Shown piece by piece: positions 26,069-38,630 of a stretch of DNA of 64,000 bases. The stretch is from positions 15,950,727-16,014,726 of the forward strand of contig OY987245.1 of assembly GCA_963920765.1 (NCBI GenBank), read 5' to 3'. Position numbers and translations under genes: made by a program. The notes below the pieces were generated by a model. It saw nothing but the letters and a program-made list of their open reading frames with translations. It was not told the origin of the DNA and ran no database searches. This DNA is from Ulota crispa (Eukaryota > Streptophyta > Bryopsida > Orthotrichales > Orthotrichaceae). The first letter of the stretch is position 1; every line of letters begins with the position of its first letter.

Positions 26069-26986
26069 CCTTTAAAGGACCATGGCCTTTTTCTTATCAA
26101 AAGACACTCAAAATTGTCACCTCTATGGCAAAGAGTAAAAAAGTTTGAAAATTAGGCGTTTTGCATATTTGATTTTAGGACCCTATGCTAGACTACTATA
26201 AAAATGTGTCATACAAAACTCAAGAACTTTGATCGCAGAGATTGGAAGATATTTGCATTTAAAAAATAAAAAACAACTTTTTTTGCACCTTGCTTGATTA
26301 GATTTTTTAACTTTGAACATTTTTAACTTAAATTTTTGCACCATAGAGTTTGGAATTCTATTTTTGCATGGTGGGAAGTTAAGTTGGGAATCTTGGGAAA
26401 AAATTTAAAAAAGAACACTTAATTTTCATTCTTTAAAAAAATATTAGGTAGAAGAAGGTATGAGATTGAACAAACACTTAAATTGCTAATAACCCTGCAA
26501 TGGAATTGAAATGCAATAATCCCAATGGTAAGATTGTTCTAGGAAGCAAACTTCACCCTCTCCAACAATTTTTTTTGAAAAATGTTAAACCTGCATTCAA
26601 AAATGAAGTTTATAAGTTATTTTTTCAAGAAGATGCTTGAGTTGCCCGAAAAACAAGATTGCCCATAACTTTCTCATAACTAGTCCAAATGAAATGATTC
26701 AAAGCTTTAGACGTACACAAAGATATAATCTATAAGAAAAAAAATTAAGTTTTTTTTTCAAGTTTTTATAAGAATTTTTTTTGCTGCCCCTAGTCCCCAA
26801 ATTTGTGCTTATTTGGGCATAACTTTTGCTCCATGGCATCAATTGGAATAAAAATTAGATTCCCCAAAAGCTAATGTGTTTTTCTATCTTCAAAAAAAGT
26901 TTCAAAAAATCAAAACAAAAATTAAGGCTATAGGTACCTGCCCAAAATCCCATTTGTCCCCCGTAGGGACAATGGTCCTTTAGGGG
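26069..26986. mobile_element. TTAA-flanked element, CCCCTAAAGGAC family, copy 2
   Basis: TTAA then CCTTTAAAGGACC on the left; GGTCCTTTAGGGG then TTAA on the right. Length is 918 bp. It has the same interior order as the intronic copy at 17.7 kb, including 'CATTTGTCCC...GGGACAATGGTCC' just before the right end. Confidence 0.78.
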
Positions 26987-27094
26987 TTAAACCAACAAGA
27001 GCTGGCTTTGAAAGAGATTTCAAATAGATGCTCTTTCCTCACATTTGATTGGTTCAAATTTCTTTTAGAACAAGGTTCTAAAGGTAACCGTTTA

Positions 27095-27480
27095 GAGCAT
27101 CACCACCCGTCCTACAAAATGGATGGCCTTATTGGAAGAGGCTAGCCTACTCCTAAAAAAGAGCCCCACCCAATCCCAAAAATGGATGACTTTTTGGAAA
27201 GGGTGACCCCAAAACTTGCCATGGCCTCAAAAATTGCCTTGTTTTCAAACCACCCTCTTGGCCTCCAAAACCTAATGAGACAAGAGGCGCACCTTTCTCC
27301 TCTAACGTGATTAGCTCACAATTTGTTCTTTTTTAGCACAAAAGAAGTGAGCCAATGGGGGCCAAGACTCCTTGACCTTGCAACAAGCCATGATAGTGGC
27401 CCCCGACCTCCAAATCTGATGCCCCTTGTTTTTCCAAGCCTGAAGTAAGCCAATTTTTGGAGGCCTTGGTGGTGATGCCC
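27095..27480. mobile_element. Tourist/PIF-Harbinger-like MITE with TTA duplication
   Basis: The left end GAGCATCACCACC and right end GGTGGTGATGCCC are inverted copies with one mismatch. TTA directly flanks each side (27,092-27,094 and 27,481-27,483). The element is 386 bp. The end sequence is closely related to that of the MITE at 38,190-38,627, which has TAA duplications. Three-base TWA targets are typical of PIF/Harbinger. Confidence 0.72.
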
Positions 27481-27555
27481 TTAAGGTGCACTTATGAAAC
27501 CAAAATAGGTCCAAACCCTAAATCCACATTTATATTACATATAATATTCATTTTT

Positions 27556-27558
<3 letters not shown>

Positions 27559-27586
<28 letters not shown>
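27559..27586. repeat. Poly-T tract, 28 nt
   Basis: An uninterrupted run of T. It could be the tail of a retroposed sequence on the minus strand, but no target duplication was identified. Confidence 0.7.
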
Positions 27587-27724
27587 CACTCTTCCTTATC
27601 CTTGTTTCTCTACAAATTAAGCTTAATTTCTCAAAAAATTCCCCATATCTTCAGGCTAAAGTGCCTTATTTTAACCGTTTATGGTATTTCTACCTTAGCA
27701 AATGTGGCTCAGAAATTACTGTGC

Positions 27725-28303
27725 TGCGATGAGAGTGAGAGCGTTCAAGTGGAGGTTCGAGGTCGCGGGGATGGCGGACATGTGGATGGTGCGCGCCACC
27801 TGTTTCTTTCGGCGATGTCGGCATGCTGCTTGTGGAGCCCAAGGGTAAGTCTGATCAGATATCTCTCGCTAAATGCTAAAAAGCTCGCAAAGATTAGTTA
27901 GGTGGTCACATGGCTCCCACCATGGCCAAGATCAAGCTAGTTCAACGATCAGAGCGACTCCGTCTTCGCCGTAAATCTTCTGTTTCGACTTGCTCAAAAA
28001 ACAAAATGTAAATGTAAAACAGGTTCAAATTGTGATGCCGACTTGTCGAGGACCGTGACTGGCGATCGATGTGTGGCCATGACCTCTTCTCACTTGCACA
28101 GTGACAACGGCGTTCTCCGATCTTTCTCTTTTCTCGCCTTCATGGTCGTAGGCTCTCTTCCGTGGTCTTGGGTTACCTTCCCGGACATAGGTTATCTTTC
28201 TTGGTTTCGGGATCAATTCGTGTTTAGGTTCTCTTTTATGAACTCAGTATTGTGTCACGGTTGAGCGCTCTGGTGTGCAGTTTCAGGTTAATTCATGGTC
28301 GTA
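27725..28303. other. GC-richer segment without recognised gene
   Basis: About 580 bp of higher GC content than its surroundings. Open frames exist on both strands (115 codons on plus to 27,901; 73 codons on plus from 28,043) but show no motif. It could be a captured gene fragment; I cannot name one. Confidence 0.25.
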
Positions 28304-28624
28304 AGGTAGGAGGCTCTGAAACCGTCCGCGCATTAAAACCGTCCCCTTTCTCAAATGTACGCTACTTGTACATGTTGTTTTTACTAGGTTTCAAAAATGT
28401 ACAAGTGGTGTACATTTGAGGAGATGAGCGGTTATAGAGCCCTATGCCACTTCAATTTCAAAATTTCATAGCTATGTCCACAAAGCTCCAAAAAATATGA
28501 AACAATTTGGATTAGATGCCCATTCCTCTTGTTTTTCAAGAAAAATTTACTAACATTCCAAAAGTTTTACTTCTCCAAAATCTAGTTTCAGCCCTTAGAT
28601 GGACAGTTTATGAGCCTCCTACCT
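28304..28624. mobile_element. MITE with AGGTAGGAGGCTC ends
   Basis: The left end AGGTAGGAGGCTCTGAAAC is matched inversely by the right end ending GAGCCTCCTACCT, over about 22 bp with a few mismatches. Inside, a second hairpin pairs CTCAAATGTACGCTACTTGT (about 28,351) with ACAAGTGGTGTACATTTGAG (about 28,401). It is 321 bp and non-coding. Confidence 0.6.
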
Positions 28625-28683
28625 TTGGCACTCTTTCAAGACCTTTGTGGGAACTTTTGTACCACATGTCTGTTATGGGTTAA

Positions 28684-29362
28684 CCCCTAAAGGACTAGCT
28701 GTCCATTCAAGGGACAAATGGGAATTTGGGGATGTACCTATGGCTAAACTACTTTGTGTGATTTTTTAAAACTATTATGGAAGATGGGGAATTCAAAGAT
28801 CTATGTGGGCATGTCATTTTTTTCTTCATTTTGACATTTTTTGAAGAAGTAAAAGATGAATTTCTGAAAATTTGGGAGGTTGGGCAATCCAAGCAGCCCA
28901 ATAACTTTTTTTTAATTTACATTTTTCTAAAATAAAAATCTGAAATTGGTTTTGTGAGTTTACATGTACATGAGAAGCTTTGAATCATCCATTTCCAAGA
29001 GCCATATCTACTTGGAAACTAAAAGTCCTCATAACTTGCATCTCATTTATTGGAAATGAGTGATTCAAAGCTTCCCATGTATATGTAAACTGAGAGAACC
29101 AATTTTGGATTTTTATTTTAGAAAAATGTAAATTTAAAAAAGTTTTTGGGCTGCCCAGACTACCCAACCTCATCAAATTTTCAGAAATTCATTTTTTACT
29201 TCTTCAAAGACTGTTGGAATGAAAAAAAAATTAGACGCTCACACAGATTTTTGAATACCTCGTCTTCCATAAAAGTTCAAAAAATTATACAAAGTAGTTT
29301 AGCCATAGGTACATGCCCAGAATCCCATTTGTCCCCCAAACGGACAGTCAGTCCTTTAGGGG
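28684..29362. mobile_element. Palindromic derivative of the TTAA-flanked family, copy 3
   Basis: Both termini are right-hand ends of the family: CCCCTAAAGGAC with TTAA before it, and GTCCTTTAGGGG with TTAA after it. The two halves mirror each other across 679 bp: 'GACAAATGGGAATTTGGGGA' at about 28,713 against 'CCAGAATCCCATTTGTC' at about 29,317, and 'TTGGGCAATCC' near 28,884 against 'GACTACCCAA' near 29,158. It therefore consists of two inverted right halves, unlike the full-length copies. Confidence 0.75.
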
Positions 29363-29366
29363 TTAA

Positions 29367-30118
29367 CACTGTTCACCCATGGAAACAAGATGCTTTTAGT
29401 GAACAATGTAGCCAAGTCAAATGTAGTTTGCTAGAGTGGGAGTTTGATATAGTTCATAGCAAAATAATTACAAAAATCTGTTTTTAATTATCTATTGGGT
29501 AGACACATCTTGATTCTTGACTTGTTGGATAATGTTATGGGAAAATGTGTTTGATGTGCTGGCTTGTATATCATATCGAACAAAGGTACTCGGCATGCAA
29601 GAAGACTGTGAATTGCTTGTTTGATTGCTTTGATTTGTATGACACTCTTTGGTAGCCATTCTTTTTTTCTTTTTTTATTGTTCTTTATAGTTAAAACATT
29701 TCCAAGTATTTGATTAAGGCTCTAAATTTTAGCAAATTTCTTATAACTGTTTTGTTTCTTTGATGGCTCATATATGATTTGCAATTATTGTCAACAAGTT
29801 TTTGTTGAATTTAAACGAAATTTATATTATTGTCTTTCAAAATCCCTATAAGCTTGAAGGTAGATCCAATTTTTTGTTGGAACTTTACAATGTTTAATTT
29901 ATAAAAATGGCTCCTTCCTAGTACTAGCATCATCTCAAATATTTTCACTTGTGGGAGAAATTTTTATTGTTGCCACAATGGATGCAAGCCAAAACAAATC
30001 TTCTTTCAAAGACCCGATGTTTTTCTTGGGCTTTTTTACGATGAGAAGAAAAAAATATGTACCTCATAAACTAAAACTTGAAAGTATAATCCTCTTTGTA
30101 TGTTAAATATATAGCCTT
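29367..30118. other. AT-rich intergenic DNA
   Basis: No gene or repeat boundary recognised. Confidence 0.4.
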
Positions 30119-30243
30119 CAATACCACATTTATTAATTGGAAATTTTGTAACATTTTGGGATTAAGTTGACCAACTTAAACCCACCATTATGGTACAACT
30201 TGGGAATTTGGTTTTCCCAATTTAATAAATATGGTATTTTCCT
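30119..30243. mobile_element. Small foldback MITE (AACRCCATATT family)
   Basis: AATACCACATTTATTAATTGG on the left is mirrored by CCCAATTTAATAAATATGG on the right. Relatives are at 43,880-44,151 and 58,894-59,035, sharing the end text TAACGYCATATTCGTTAATT or its complement. It is non-coding. Confidence 0.55.
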
Positions 30244-30500
30244 TGTTTTAGCCTATCAACCTAAATTTCAAGGGCTTTAAGTAAATATTATATACCATGA
30301 AGATTCAAAGTTACGTGCTTCTGATTTAATTCAATGATAAATTTGATAACAACTTAGACATATTTTAAAATCACTAGGAATATTATTTTAATGCAAACTT
30401 TAAAAAACTAAACAAATTATAGTAAACTAAACAATGGAATTTGGTTCTAAACCCAAACATACTTTGGGCTTAGATTTACAAGCTTTTACAACATCCTTAA

Positions 30501-30577
30501 CCCCTAAATGCCCAAGGTACCCAATTTGATTGCTCAAGAACTTTTGAAACCATGTTGTAGGCTGAGATTTGATTGTT

Positions 30578-30623
<46 letters not shown>

Positions 30624-31440
30624 CAGTTGCTGGCTAAATTTAGCTTACTTGTTCAATTTTGGTATCCTCCATATCTTATTTCAATTGTTTTTGGTGGAAG
30701 CTAAACTGCTAGCATACTTCTTGTGTATCAAAAGTGTGATAAATAATGCCAGTAAAGAGCCTCTGATAAGCTGCAACATTGAAAAATGGATAGCAAGCTG
30801 AAAATAAACTGAAGATTTCCCTTGGGCACTCCCTTGTGTTGTGAGGGCCCTTTCATTGAAAATTTCATCATCTAATGAAATCCAAATGTGTTCTTGGGCT
30901 AAATTCAATTGTAATGTCTTTGTTATACAAATTAGAATTCATTCACCATTGAGTTTGCTTTCATTCATAATGATTTTTTATCAATAATTGGAGTTTAAAA
31001 AACTCTTTGTATTAGGTGGTAGCTCTTTGACAATTGCATTGTAGGCTCATTTATGAAATAGTGATCATGCATTTGGAAAGGGGGTCATTAGTTGTGAAGT
31101 AACAACAATGAATATTAAATCATTGGAAGCGGTTATTTCCCATTTTTGTACACAAAGTTACCATTTTTGCATTAGAATTTTTAGGCTACTAAAATATGAC
31201 CAAAAAAATCCATACTTAGTCACATACAATCACAAATTACTTGAAACCCACATGGCCTTTTGGAGTTTTTTTTGGTAGCACCATCTAGAAGCCCACAATT
31301 TTGAATTGATGTTTAATAATGATCTTACAAGGACAACTTCAAAACTGCCTTCCAAAAACAAGAAAAACACCCTTGAGCATTTACAAGTTAATGCATTAGG
31401 AAAAATTTGAGCCCTCTAAGAGCCCTTAAGGTTTGACAAA
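30501..31440. repeat. Dispersed repeat related to the SDR downstream repeat
   Basis: It begins at a TTAA followed by CCCCTAAATGCCC and contains a 37-nt poly-T (30,584-30,620). From about 30,730 it is clearly homologous to the sequence downstream of both SDR genes: 'AAAGAGCCTCTGATAAGCTG' here against 'GAAGAGTCTATGATAAGTTG' at about 46,536, then 'TTTGGAAAGGGGGTCATTAG' at about 31,073 against 'TTTGGAAAGGGAGTCATTAG' at about 46,757. The right end is not clean. It shows that the SDR downstream segment is a dispersed element rather than part of the gene. Confidence 0.6.
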
Positions 31441-31739
31441 CCAAGTTATTAATTGGCTAGCGAGAGTACAAGAAAAGGACACTTATACATATAGCTACCT
31501 TGTATGAAGGACCTAAGCCACATGCACAATCCAAACAATAAAAAAGGTATTGCACTCATAAAATATGTAAATGTACTCACAAGTAATTATCCAAGTACTT
31601 CACTCATCTATTCAAATAAAGTAAAATTTACAGTCCTATTGTACATTTGTATCCATAGTTTTGTCTAATTGGGATAACATAATAATGTAATTTTCATGAT
31701 TGCATTGAATCCAAAAGGTGAGATAAAATAGGGGATCAA

Positions 31740-32669
31740 CTCCTAAAGGACGAGGCCCTTTTCTCTATGAAAAACACTGAAAACTACTACTTTTGTGGGG
31801 ATGAAAGGAATGATGATTTTTCTTTTGAAACCTAACCGTAAGATCTTGCTCTAGACAATATGAAGTACTTGGGAAAAAATGAGCTTATTCCAAATGAAAA
31901 GAAGTGAGATATTTACATGTGAAGTGAAGTAAAAAGTTTTTTTTGTATTGCCCGAAAATTTTAGAAGCCGTTTACCACTCCTATATCAAAAGATTTTCTC
32001 TACACAAAGTTGAGGTTTTTTTTCCCATGTAGAAGACCAAGTTAGGTATGTGTGGGAGAATTTTCAAGTCAATTGGAAATATACAACACATGGGAAAAAA
32101 TAGTAAGTAAAAAGAAGTAGAGAATGAGTCAAAACACTAAATTGTTAAGAATTTAATTATTAAAATGAAAAATGCAAATCCCAACGGTTATAATGTTGTG
32201 ATAAACAATCTACATCCTTTAGTTTTTTTTTTTTTTTTCCAAAATAATGAAAATTGAGTAAAATAAAGGACTTCAAAGTTTATTTTAGAGTAGAGAATAT
32301 CTAGAATTGCCCGCAAACAAAAACTCCTCATAACTTTCATCTCCTCATAACTCTCATCTCATCTATCTAAACTGAATGATTCAAAGCTCCCCATGTCTAT
32401 ATAAGTCTAAAGAACCTATTTCAGATTTTTATTTGAAAAAAAAGAAATTTTAAAAAAAGTTTTTGACAGCCCAAGGAGCAACTTTTTCCAAATTTTCATG
32501 CATAACTTCTTCAATAAATGTTGGAATGAAGAAAAAATGACATTCCCACGTAGATCTTTGAATTCCTTACCTTCGGTAAAAGTTTCAAAAAATCACGCAA
32601 AGTAGTTTAGCCATAGGTACATGGCCAAAATCCCATTTTTCCCCCAAAGGGATAATGATCCTTTACGGA
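31740..32669. mobile_element. TTAA-flanked element, CCCCTAAAGGAC family, copy 4
   Basis: Left end CTCCTAAAGGACG preceded by TCAA (a decayed TTAA); right end ATCCTTTACGGA followed by TTAA. Length is 930 bp, with the same interior order as the copies at 17.7 and 26.1 kb. It is more decayed at both ends. It finishes about 70 bp before the CACTA element starts. Confidence 0.7.
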
Positions 32670-33004
32670 TTAATAATTTGTTTGTTGTAGTAAATATATA
32701 TTTCAAGACCTTTTAGAGACTTTGTAGGGGCTCTTGCCACTAGTAGAAAATTTAGCACAAAATCAATAGAATTTCAACCAAAAATTGTTGATTTTTTTTG
32801 TGGATTTGGTCAAGTTGATTTGGGTACTTTTCAACAAGAGTATGTTGATTTTCTGTTGATTTTTTGTTAATTATTTGCTAATTTTTGTTACTTTTTTGTT
32901 GATTTTCTGTTAATTTTCACGTGTTTTATGTTGTTCAATTTTTTTTTTTTAAATTTTTAAACTTTAGTTCGTAGATTTTTTTTTTTTTTTTAATAAAAAA
33001 TTAA

Positions 33005-33145
33005 TTTTTTTAAGGGCCGGGCAACTGCCCGGTGGTGCAGGCAACTGCCCGGTGGTGCAGGCAACTACCCATGGCGTTGGACAGCTACCCGCATCACCGG
33101 GCAGGGCTACCGGCATTGGAGTTTGAATCTCCCACCTCCGGGCTC
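33005..33145 (+). repeat. GC-rich SINE-like patch with a 22-bp direct repeat
   Basis: GGCAACTGCCCGGTGGTGCA occurs twice in tandem, followed by a diverged third copy. GGAGTTTGAATCTCCCACC at about 33,117 resembles a degraded B box. It lies within the CACTA element and may be a fragment of a Pol III-derived repeat. Confidence 0.3.
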
Positions 33146-33703
33146 ATACTTCACAACTCTACCACATTATTCACAACCACTAGCACACATGCACTCACAC
33201 ATGTGCACAATAGTATCATGATTCTATTTGTACATTAAATGTTCATGTTTTAAGTAAACCAGTAGACTTTGGAGGCTATTTCGGCCCATTAAAGGACTTT
33301 TTTTCATTAACTTAGAACTAAGAAAAGTTGGTAAATGAATTTTACTTTTACCTCCAACAAATTTTTTGGATTTCAATCTTTTTATAAAAAATTATGAGCT
33401 AAAATCAGAAAAGGTGTTTAGAAATTTTTAAAAAAATGTTTATTTCCATCCTTTTGATTTTATTTATAAATTTTTATTGGAATTCACAAATCTTAGAAAG
33501 ATTGTTGCAAGCAAAGGTTAGATTCATTAATAATTATTATATAGTGCTAGTTTTTTTGTAAAAAGAACCTTATTCTATTAAAATAGCCTCCATAGTTTGA
33601 TAGCTTTAAATAACATAAAATCATGAAAAGTTACGGAATTAAAACTTTGCAATTATAAAATCAAAATTCTATAGACTTTTGAATAGTTTTGGATAGTTTT
33701 TAA

Positions 33704-34115
33704 GGGCATTAATATGTGAACCACACCCTTTGAACTACTATATCACATCCCCCAGGATAAATTTTAGATTTCTGCCATCAAAAATTTGAGTTTGAGAATT
33801 TTGAATTCAAATTTGAACTTAAAGACCATGATATTGTCTAGGACCATAAAAAAAGTTGCAATTCAACAACACCCAATGAAAAAGCTTATCTTTTTTTACA
33901 AACAAAAGTAAATTAACAATTTTCTCCCTAACTAAACTTTTTCATTGGGTGTTGTTGAATTGCAACTTTTTTTATGGTTTTAGACAATACCATGGTCGCT
34001 AAGTCCAAATTTGAATTCAAAATTTTCAAATTTAGCTTTTTGATGGTAGATATCTAAAATTTATCCCGGGATGTGGTATAGTAATTGGAAGGGTGTGGTA
34101 CGCATATCAATTCCC
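33704..34115. mobile_element. Foldback MITE, 412 bp, same family as 9,392-10,667
   Basis: The left end GGGCATTAATATGTGAACCA is matched inversely by the right end finishing CATATCAATTCCC. Arms of about 180 bp pair through 'GCAATTCAACAACACCC' and 'GGGTGTTGTTGAATTGC', with a short centre at about 33,895-33,930. It is the best-preserved copy in the window and nested in the CACTA element. Confidence 0.78.
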
Positions 34116-34789
34116 ATCTTTTAAAGCTTATAAAAATATTTTATAAGATTGTTTTTTTTTAATTCATTTGGTTAGTAATAGAAGGAAAAATACTAAAAGT
34201 ATCCTTTAAGTCTTTCAAAATATCAAGTTTATGCTGAAAATATTTGAAACATAATAAATATTCCTTATTTTTTGTAGGAATATCAATTATACTCCTATGA
34301 TTTTAGAAAAATAATAAAAAAGCTCTTCTATTTTGAAATGTTAAAGATATCCTTGTGTTATTTGAAATGTAAAAATCACCTTTGGTTTCTTGTAAGAATT
34401 TGCATTAAACTATACACTTGGGTATCATATAACACAAAGATATAAATAATTTAAAATAGTTGAGGAGCATTTTTAATATTTTCCCAATATATTAGAAGCA
34501 TTGTTGATATTTATACAAAAAGGAAAGATATTTTTGGTACTTTTAATCCTTGAGGTATATATATGATTTTTTCAAAGAATTGAGGAGCATCTTTTATATT
34601 TGTTTGTAAAGAAATTTTGGTATTTAAAACAACAAAATGTTATACTTTTTATATAAAATTTTGTTGAATTAGTGAAGTTGTGTCCAAAAATGTCTAGATT
34701 AATAGTTAATTTTTGCTAAACCTAATTCTTCATGGTTGGAGCAACTACTTTGGAATTGGCAACTTTGTTCATACCTTCAGTCTACTGGA

Positions 34790-35866
<1,077 letters not shown>

Positions 35867-35999
35867 TGACTTCAAAGGTTGCTAATTTTAAATCTAACCA
35901 AATTGTGAAAAGTAAAGAAAATAAAACCAGTCAATGTACACTCAAACTTCTAAAAGATTTTGTTTTTCTTGAAAACTTCTTTTATTTTTTAAAACTTCA

Positions 36000-36460
36000 A
36001 AACACTTTAATGAGGTCCAAAGAGATTCTAGAAAGATTTCAAAAACAAACCTAAACTATTGTAATAGTTTTTTTATTAAAAATATTATAAAGTATTTTGA
36101 TGAATTACAAAAAGATTCCTAAAAGACTCTAATTCAGTCTAAGAGATTCTATTTCTATAAATATTTTGAAGTATTTTCACAAGTTTCATAAAGATTTTAA
36201 AAAGATTCTCAAAGATTCCAAAAAGGTTCTTGAAAATTCTCAAAGATTCTCAAAAAATTTTAAAATTTCCAAAGAGATTCTCAAAAGATTCCCAAGGATT
36301 CCCAAAGATTCTTAAAGATTCTTGAAGCTTCTCAAAGCTTCCAAGAAGATTCCAAGAAGATTCTTAAAGATTTTCAAAAATTTTCAAAAAAATTCAAAAT
36401 TCCTAGAACATTTCCAAAGATTCTCAAATATTCCAAACTATTCTCAAAGATTTTCAAGAA
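36000..36460. repeat. Subterminal AAAGATTCTC repeats of the CACTA element
   Basis: Dozens of variants of AAAGATTCTCAAAGATTCC, mostly 10-12 bp apart, run up to the right terminus. Such short subterminal repeats are where CACTA transposases bind. Confidence 0.6.
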
Positions 36461-36474
36461 TTCTACTAGTGTGC

Positions 36475-37691
36475 AAGGGTCAAATTTTTCCTAATGCAAC
36501 TTTGCACAAAGGATCCTAATTATTCCTAAAACATATCCACGGTGACATTTTTTATAATTCAAGTTGCAATGAACGCTTATCCTTGGACAATGGTTTGCCT
36601 TATGTGTTCAATGGTTCAATTGTCAAGAAGACACAGGATTGTACCAAAAATGCTATTAGAATGAATATAAAGAATAATAGAAATTTTTGTTGGAAGAATC
36701 AAATGACTAAGAAGGAATAGATATTGTTAAAAAAAACAAGACTCTAATAAAGCGGTCTTAATCAACAAAACTTTATTCAAACTATCCAAATTTTGGCATC
36801 CTAATCAACATATTAGTGTTGATTTGGGTCCCATTTTCTTATAAAGAGAAGAAAATGTGTTGGAGCCAAAAAAAAAAATTTGGGTAAACTACCAAACACA
36901 CATCCATGTGCAGTGGATTTTCTAAGAGAAAGTAATATTTACAAATTTTAAAATGTCATAATTTCTTTTAGCGCAAAGAATGTTTTCTCTATTTTCTCAA
37001 CACTTTGTAGTTAGTTGTATCTTTCACTAGAAGAAAGAATCAATAAAGATTGTATTATGAACAACGTGATATACCACTCAACAACTATATACCTACAATT
37101 AAAATTTGACAATACCTTTTGACCTTGAAAATATCTGAATGTTTTTGTAATTGCGATTCACTCAAAAGATAAAACATTTTGCATGTGAAGTACAATATTG
37201 TTTAAAAAACCAATATGCAACAATGAATTGCAACATACACAACAACTATGAAATCAAAACTTTAGTTCTTATAAAATTGGTGTGAGTAAAATAATTTGAT
37301 AGTTCATTACAAAATAACTATTATTTTAAGGATATATATGTCATTAAGAGTAAGTGGCAATTTTCACCATTTGAATCAAAACAAAAATTATGAATTGTAA
37401 CTACGGTCATGGACATATATCTTTTACATCTCATTAGAAGATCTTCTAAATTTCAATTGTACACCTTCCATCTTTGTAAACTTTTGAACTTGTTTTACAA
37501 AATAAAGACATTAAATTTAGAAGAATATAAATGATAACTTTAATATACTACCGGTATACAATTTAGAATTATTCTAACTGATTGTGTGAAAGTATCTTAA
37601 GTAGTGCAATACTACGCAATGTGTTCATATTCGAGAAGTCAAACCTCATTGAATGCTTGGGCACATTTTTTGAGTAAATTGAGTGTTTATT
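36475..37691. other. AT-rich intergenic DNA
   Basis: No gene recognised. A lone CACTAGAAGAAAG at about 37,026 resembles a CACTA end but no partner was found. Confidence 0.4.
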
Positions 37692-38100
37692 TAAGGAACC
37701 GACTAGGTGGACACCTCCTAATTGCTATGCGGACATCCCATAGTCAAATCTATTTAATTTGAGATTATTATTACGCTAAAATATGAAATCAATCAAAGCA
37801 ATACTTTAGCATACATCCGCGTCTACAAGCATTGCAAACACACAACAAATTTGCCTCATTTGAGACATGGTTACGAGTTAAACCAGTTGCTCCTTTCATT
37901 TATTGGTTTGACTCTTGACCACGTCACAAATGAGGCAGATTTGTTGTATGTTTGGAGTGCTTGTAAACACAAATGTATGCTAAACTATTGCTTTGATTCT
38001 ATTTCATATTTTAGCATAATAATAATCTCAAATTTAATAAATTTGGCTATGGAGGGTGTCGGCGTAGCAATTGGGAGGTGTCCACCTAGTCGGTTCCTTA
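37692..38100. mobile_element. Foldback MITE with TAAGGAACCGACTAGG ends
   Basis: The terminal inverted repeat is perfect for 27 bp (TAAGGAACCGACTAGG then TGGACACCTCC). The arms continue to pair inward for about 180 bp, for example 'GCAAACACACAACAAATTTG' against 'AGATTTGTTGTATGTTTGGA'. Length is 409 bp, non-coding. The pairing is good enough that this copy looks relatively young. Confidence 0.78.
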
Positions 38101-38189
38101 TTTAAATCCTCTTAGGGGTTCTTTGAAATTATATTTGCAGCTTTTTGAAGCATCTAAGTAGCTCCTTGTATTTTTCTTATGTTTGTTAA

Positions 38190-38627
38190 GAGCATCTCCA
38201 CCCGTCCGAGGAGAATGGGACGCAATATCAGGTTGTAGAGAGTGCAAAGCGTGATTGATTATGCACAACGAGGCTAGAAAGCCCATCGGTGAGTAAGAAT
38301 CAACACGCTCAATTGGCTCAAACAAGGTTAAAGACAAAAAGATTCAATGATAGGATGTACGCAATTTTGTGGGACTGGTCATCGTGGAGGGAGCTGCTTC
38401 ACCAATGCAACCCGACATTTTAAAATAACTTCCTAATATTTCTCAATGCGTGGGTTTCAAGCTCACCAAAAGCAACCCAAGTCATGGCCACTCCCTGTTT
38501 CTGAGCACTCATTCAGAGTGGCCGGTTAGAATTTTTCTCTCCTCGTGCCACCAGTGGAGATCTGGGATGGGCAAAGAGCCTTCGGCCACGCTCTCCTCCC
38601 ATTTTTTGCCAATTGATGGAGATGCTC
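38190..38627. mobile_element. Tourist/PIF-Harbinger-like MITE with TAA duplication
   Basis: Ends GAGCATCTCCA and TGGAGATGCTC are exact inverted copies. TAA flanks both sides (38,187-38,189 and 38,628-38,630). The element is 438 bp. GAGCATCTCC ends with TWA targets are the hallmark of plant Tourist-like MITEs. It is related to the copy at 27,095. Confidence 0.8.
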
Positions 38628-38630
38628 TAA

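Noticed and set aside
37026..37045. CACTAGAAGAAAG as another CACTA element end
   Set aside because: No inverted partner or 3-bp duplication found within the window.
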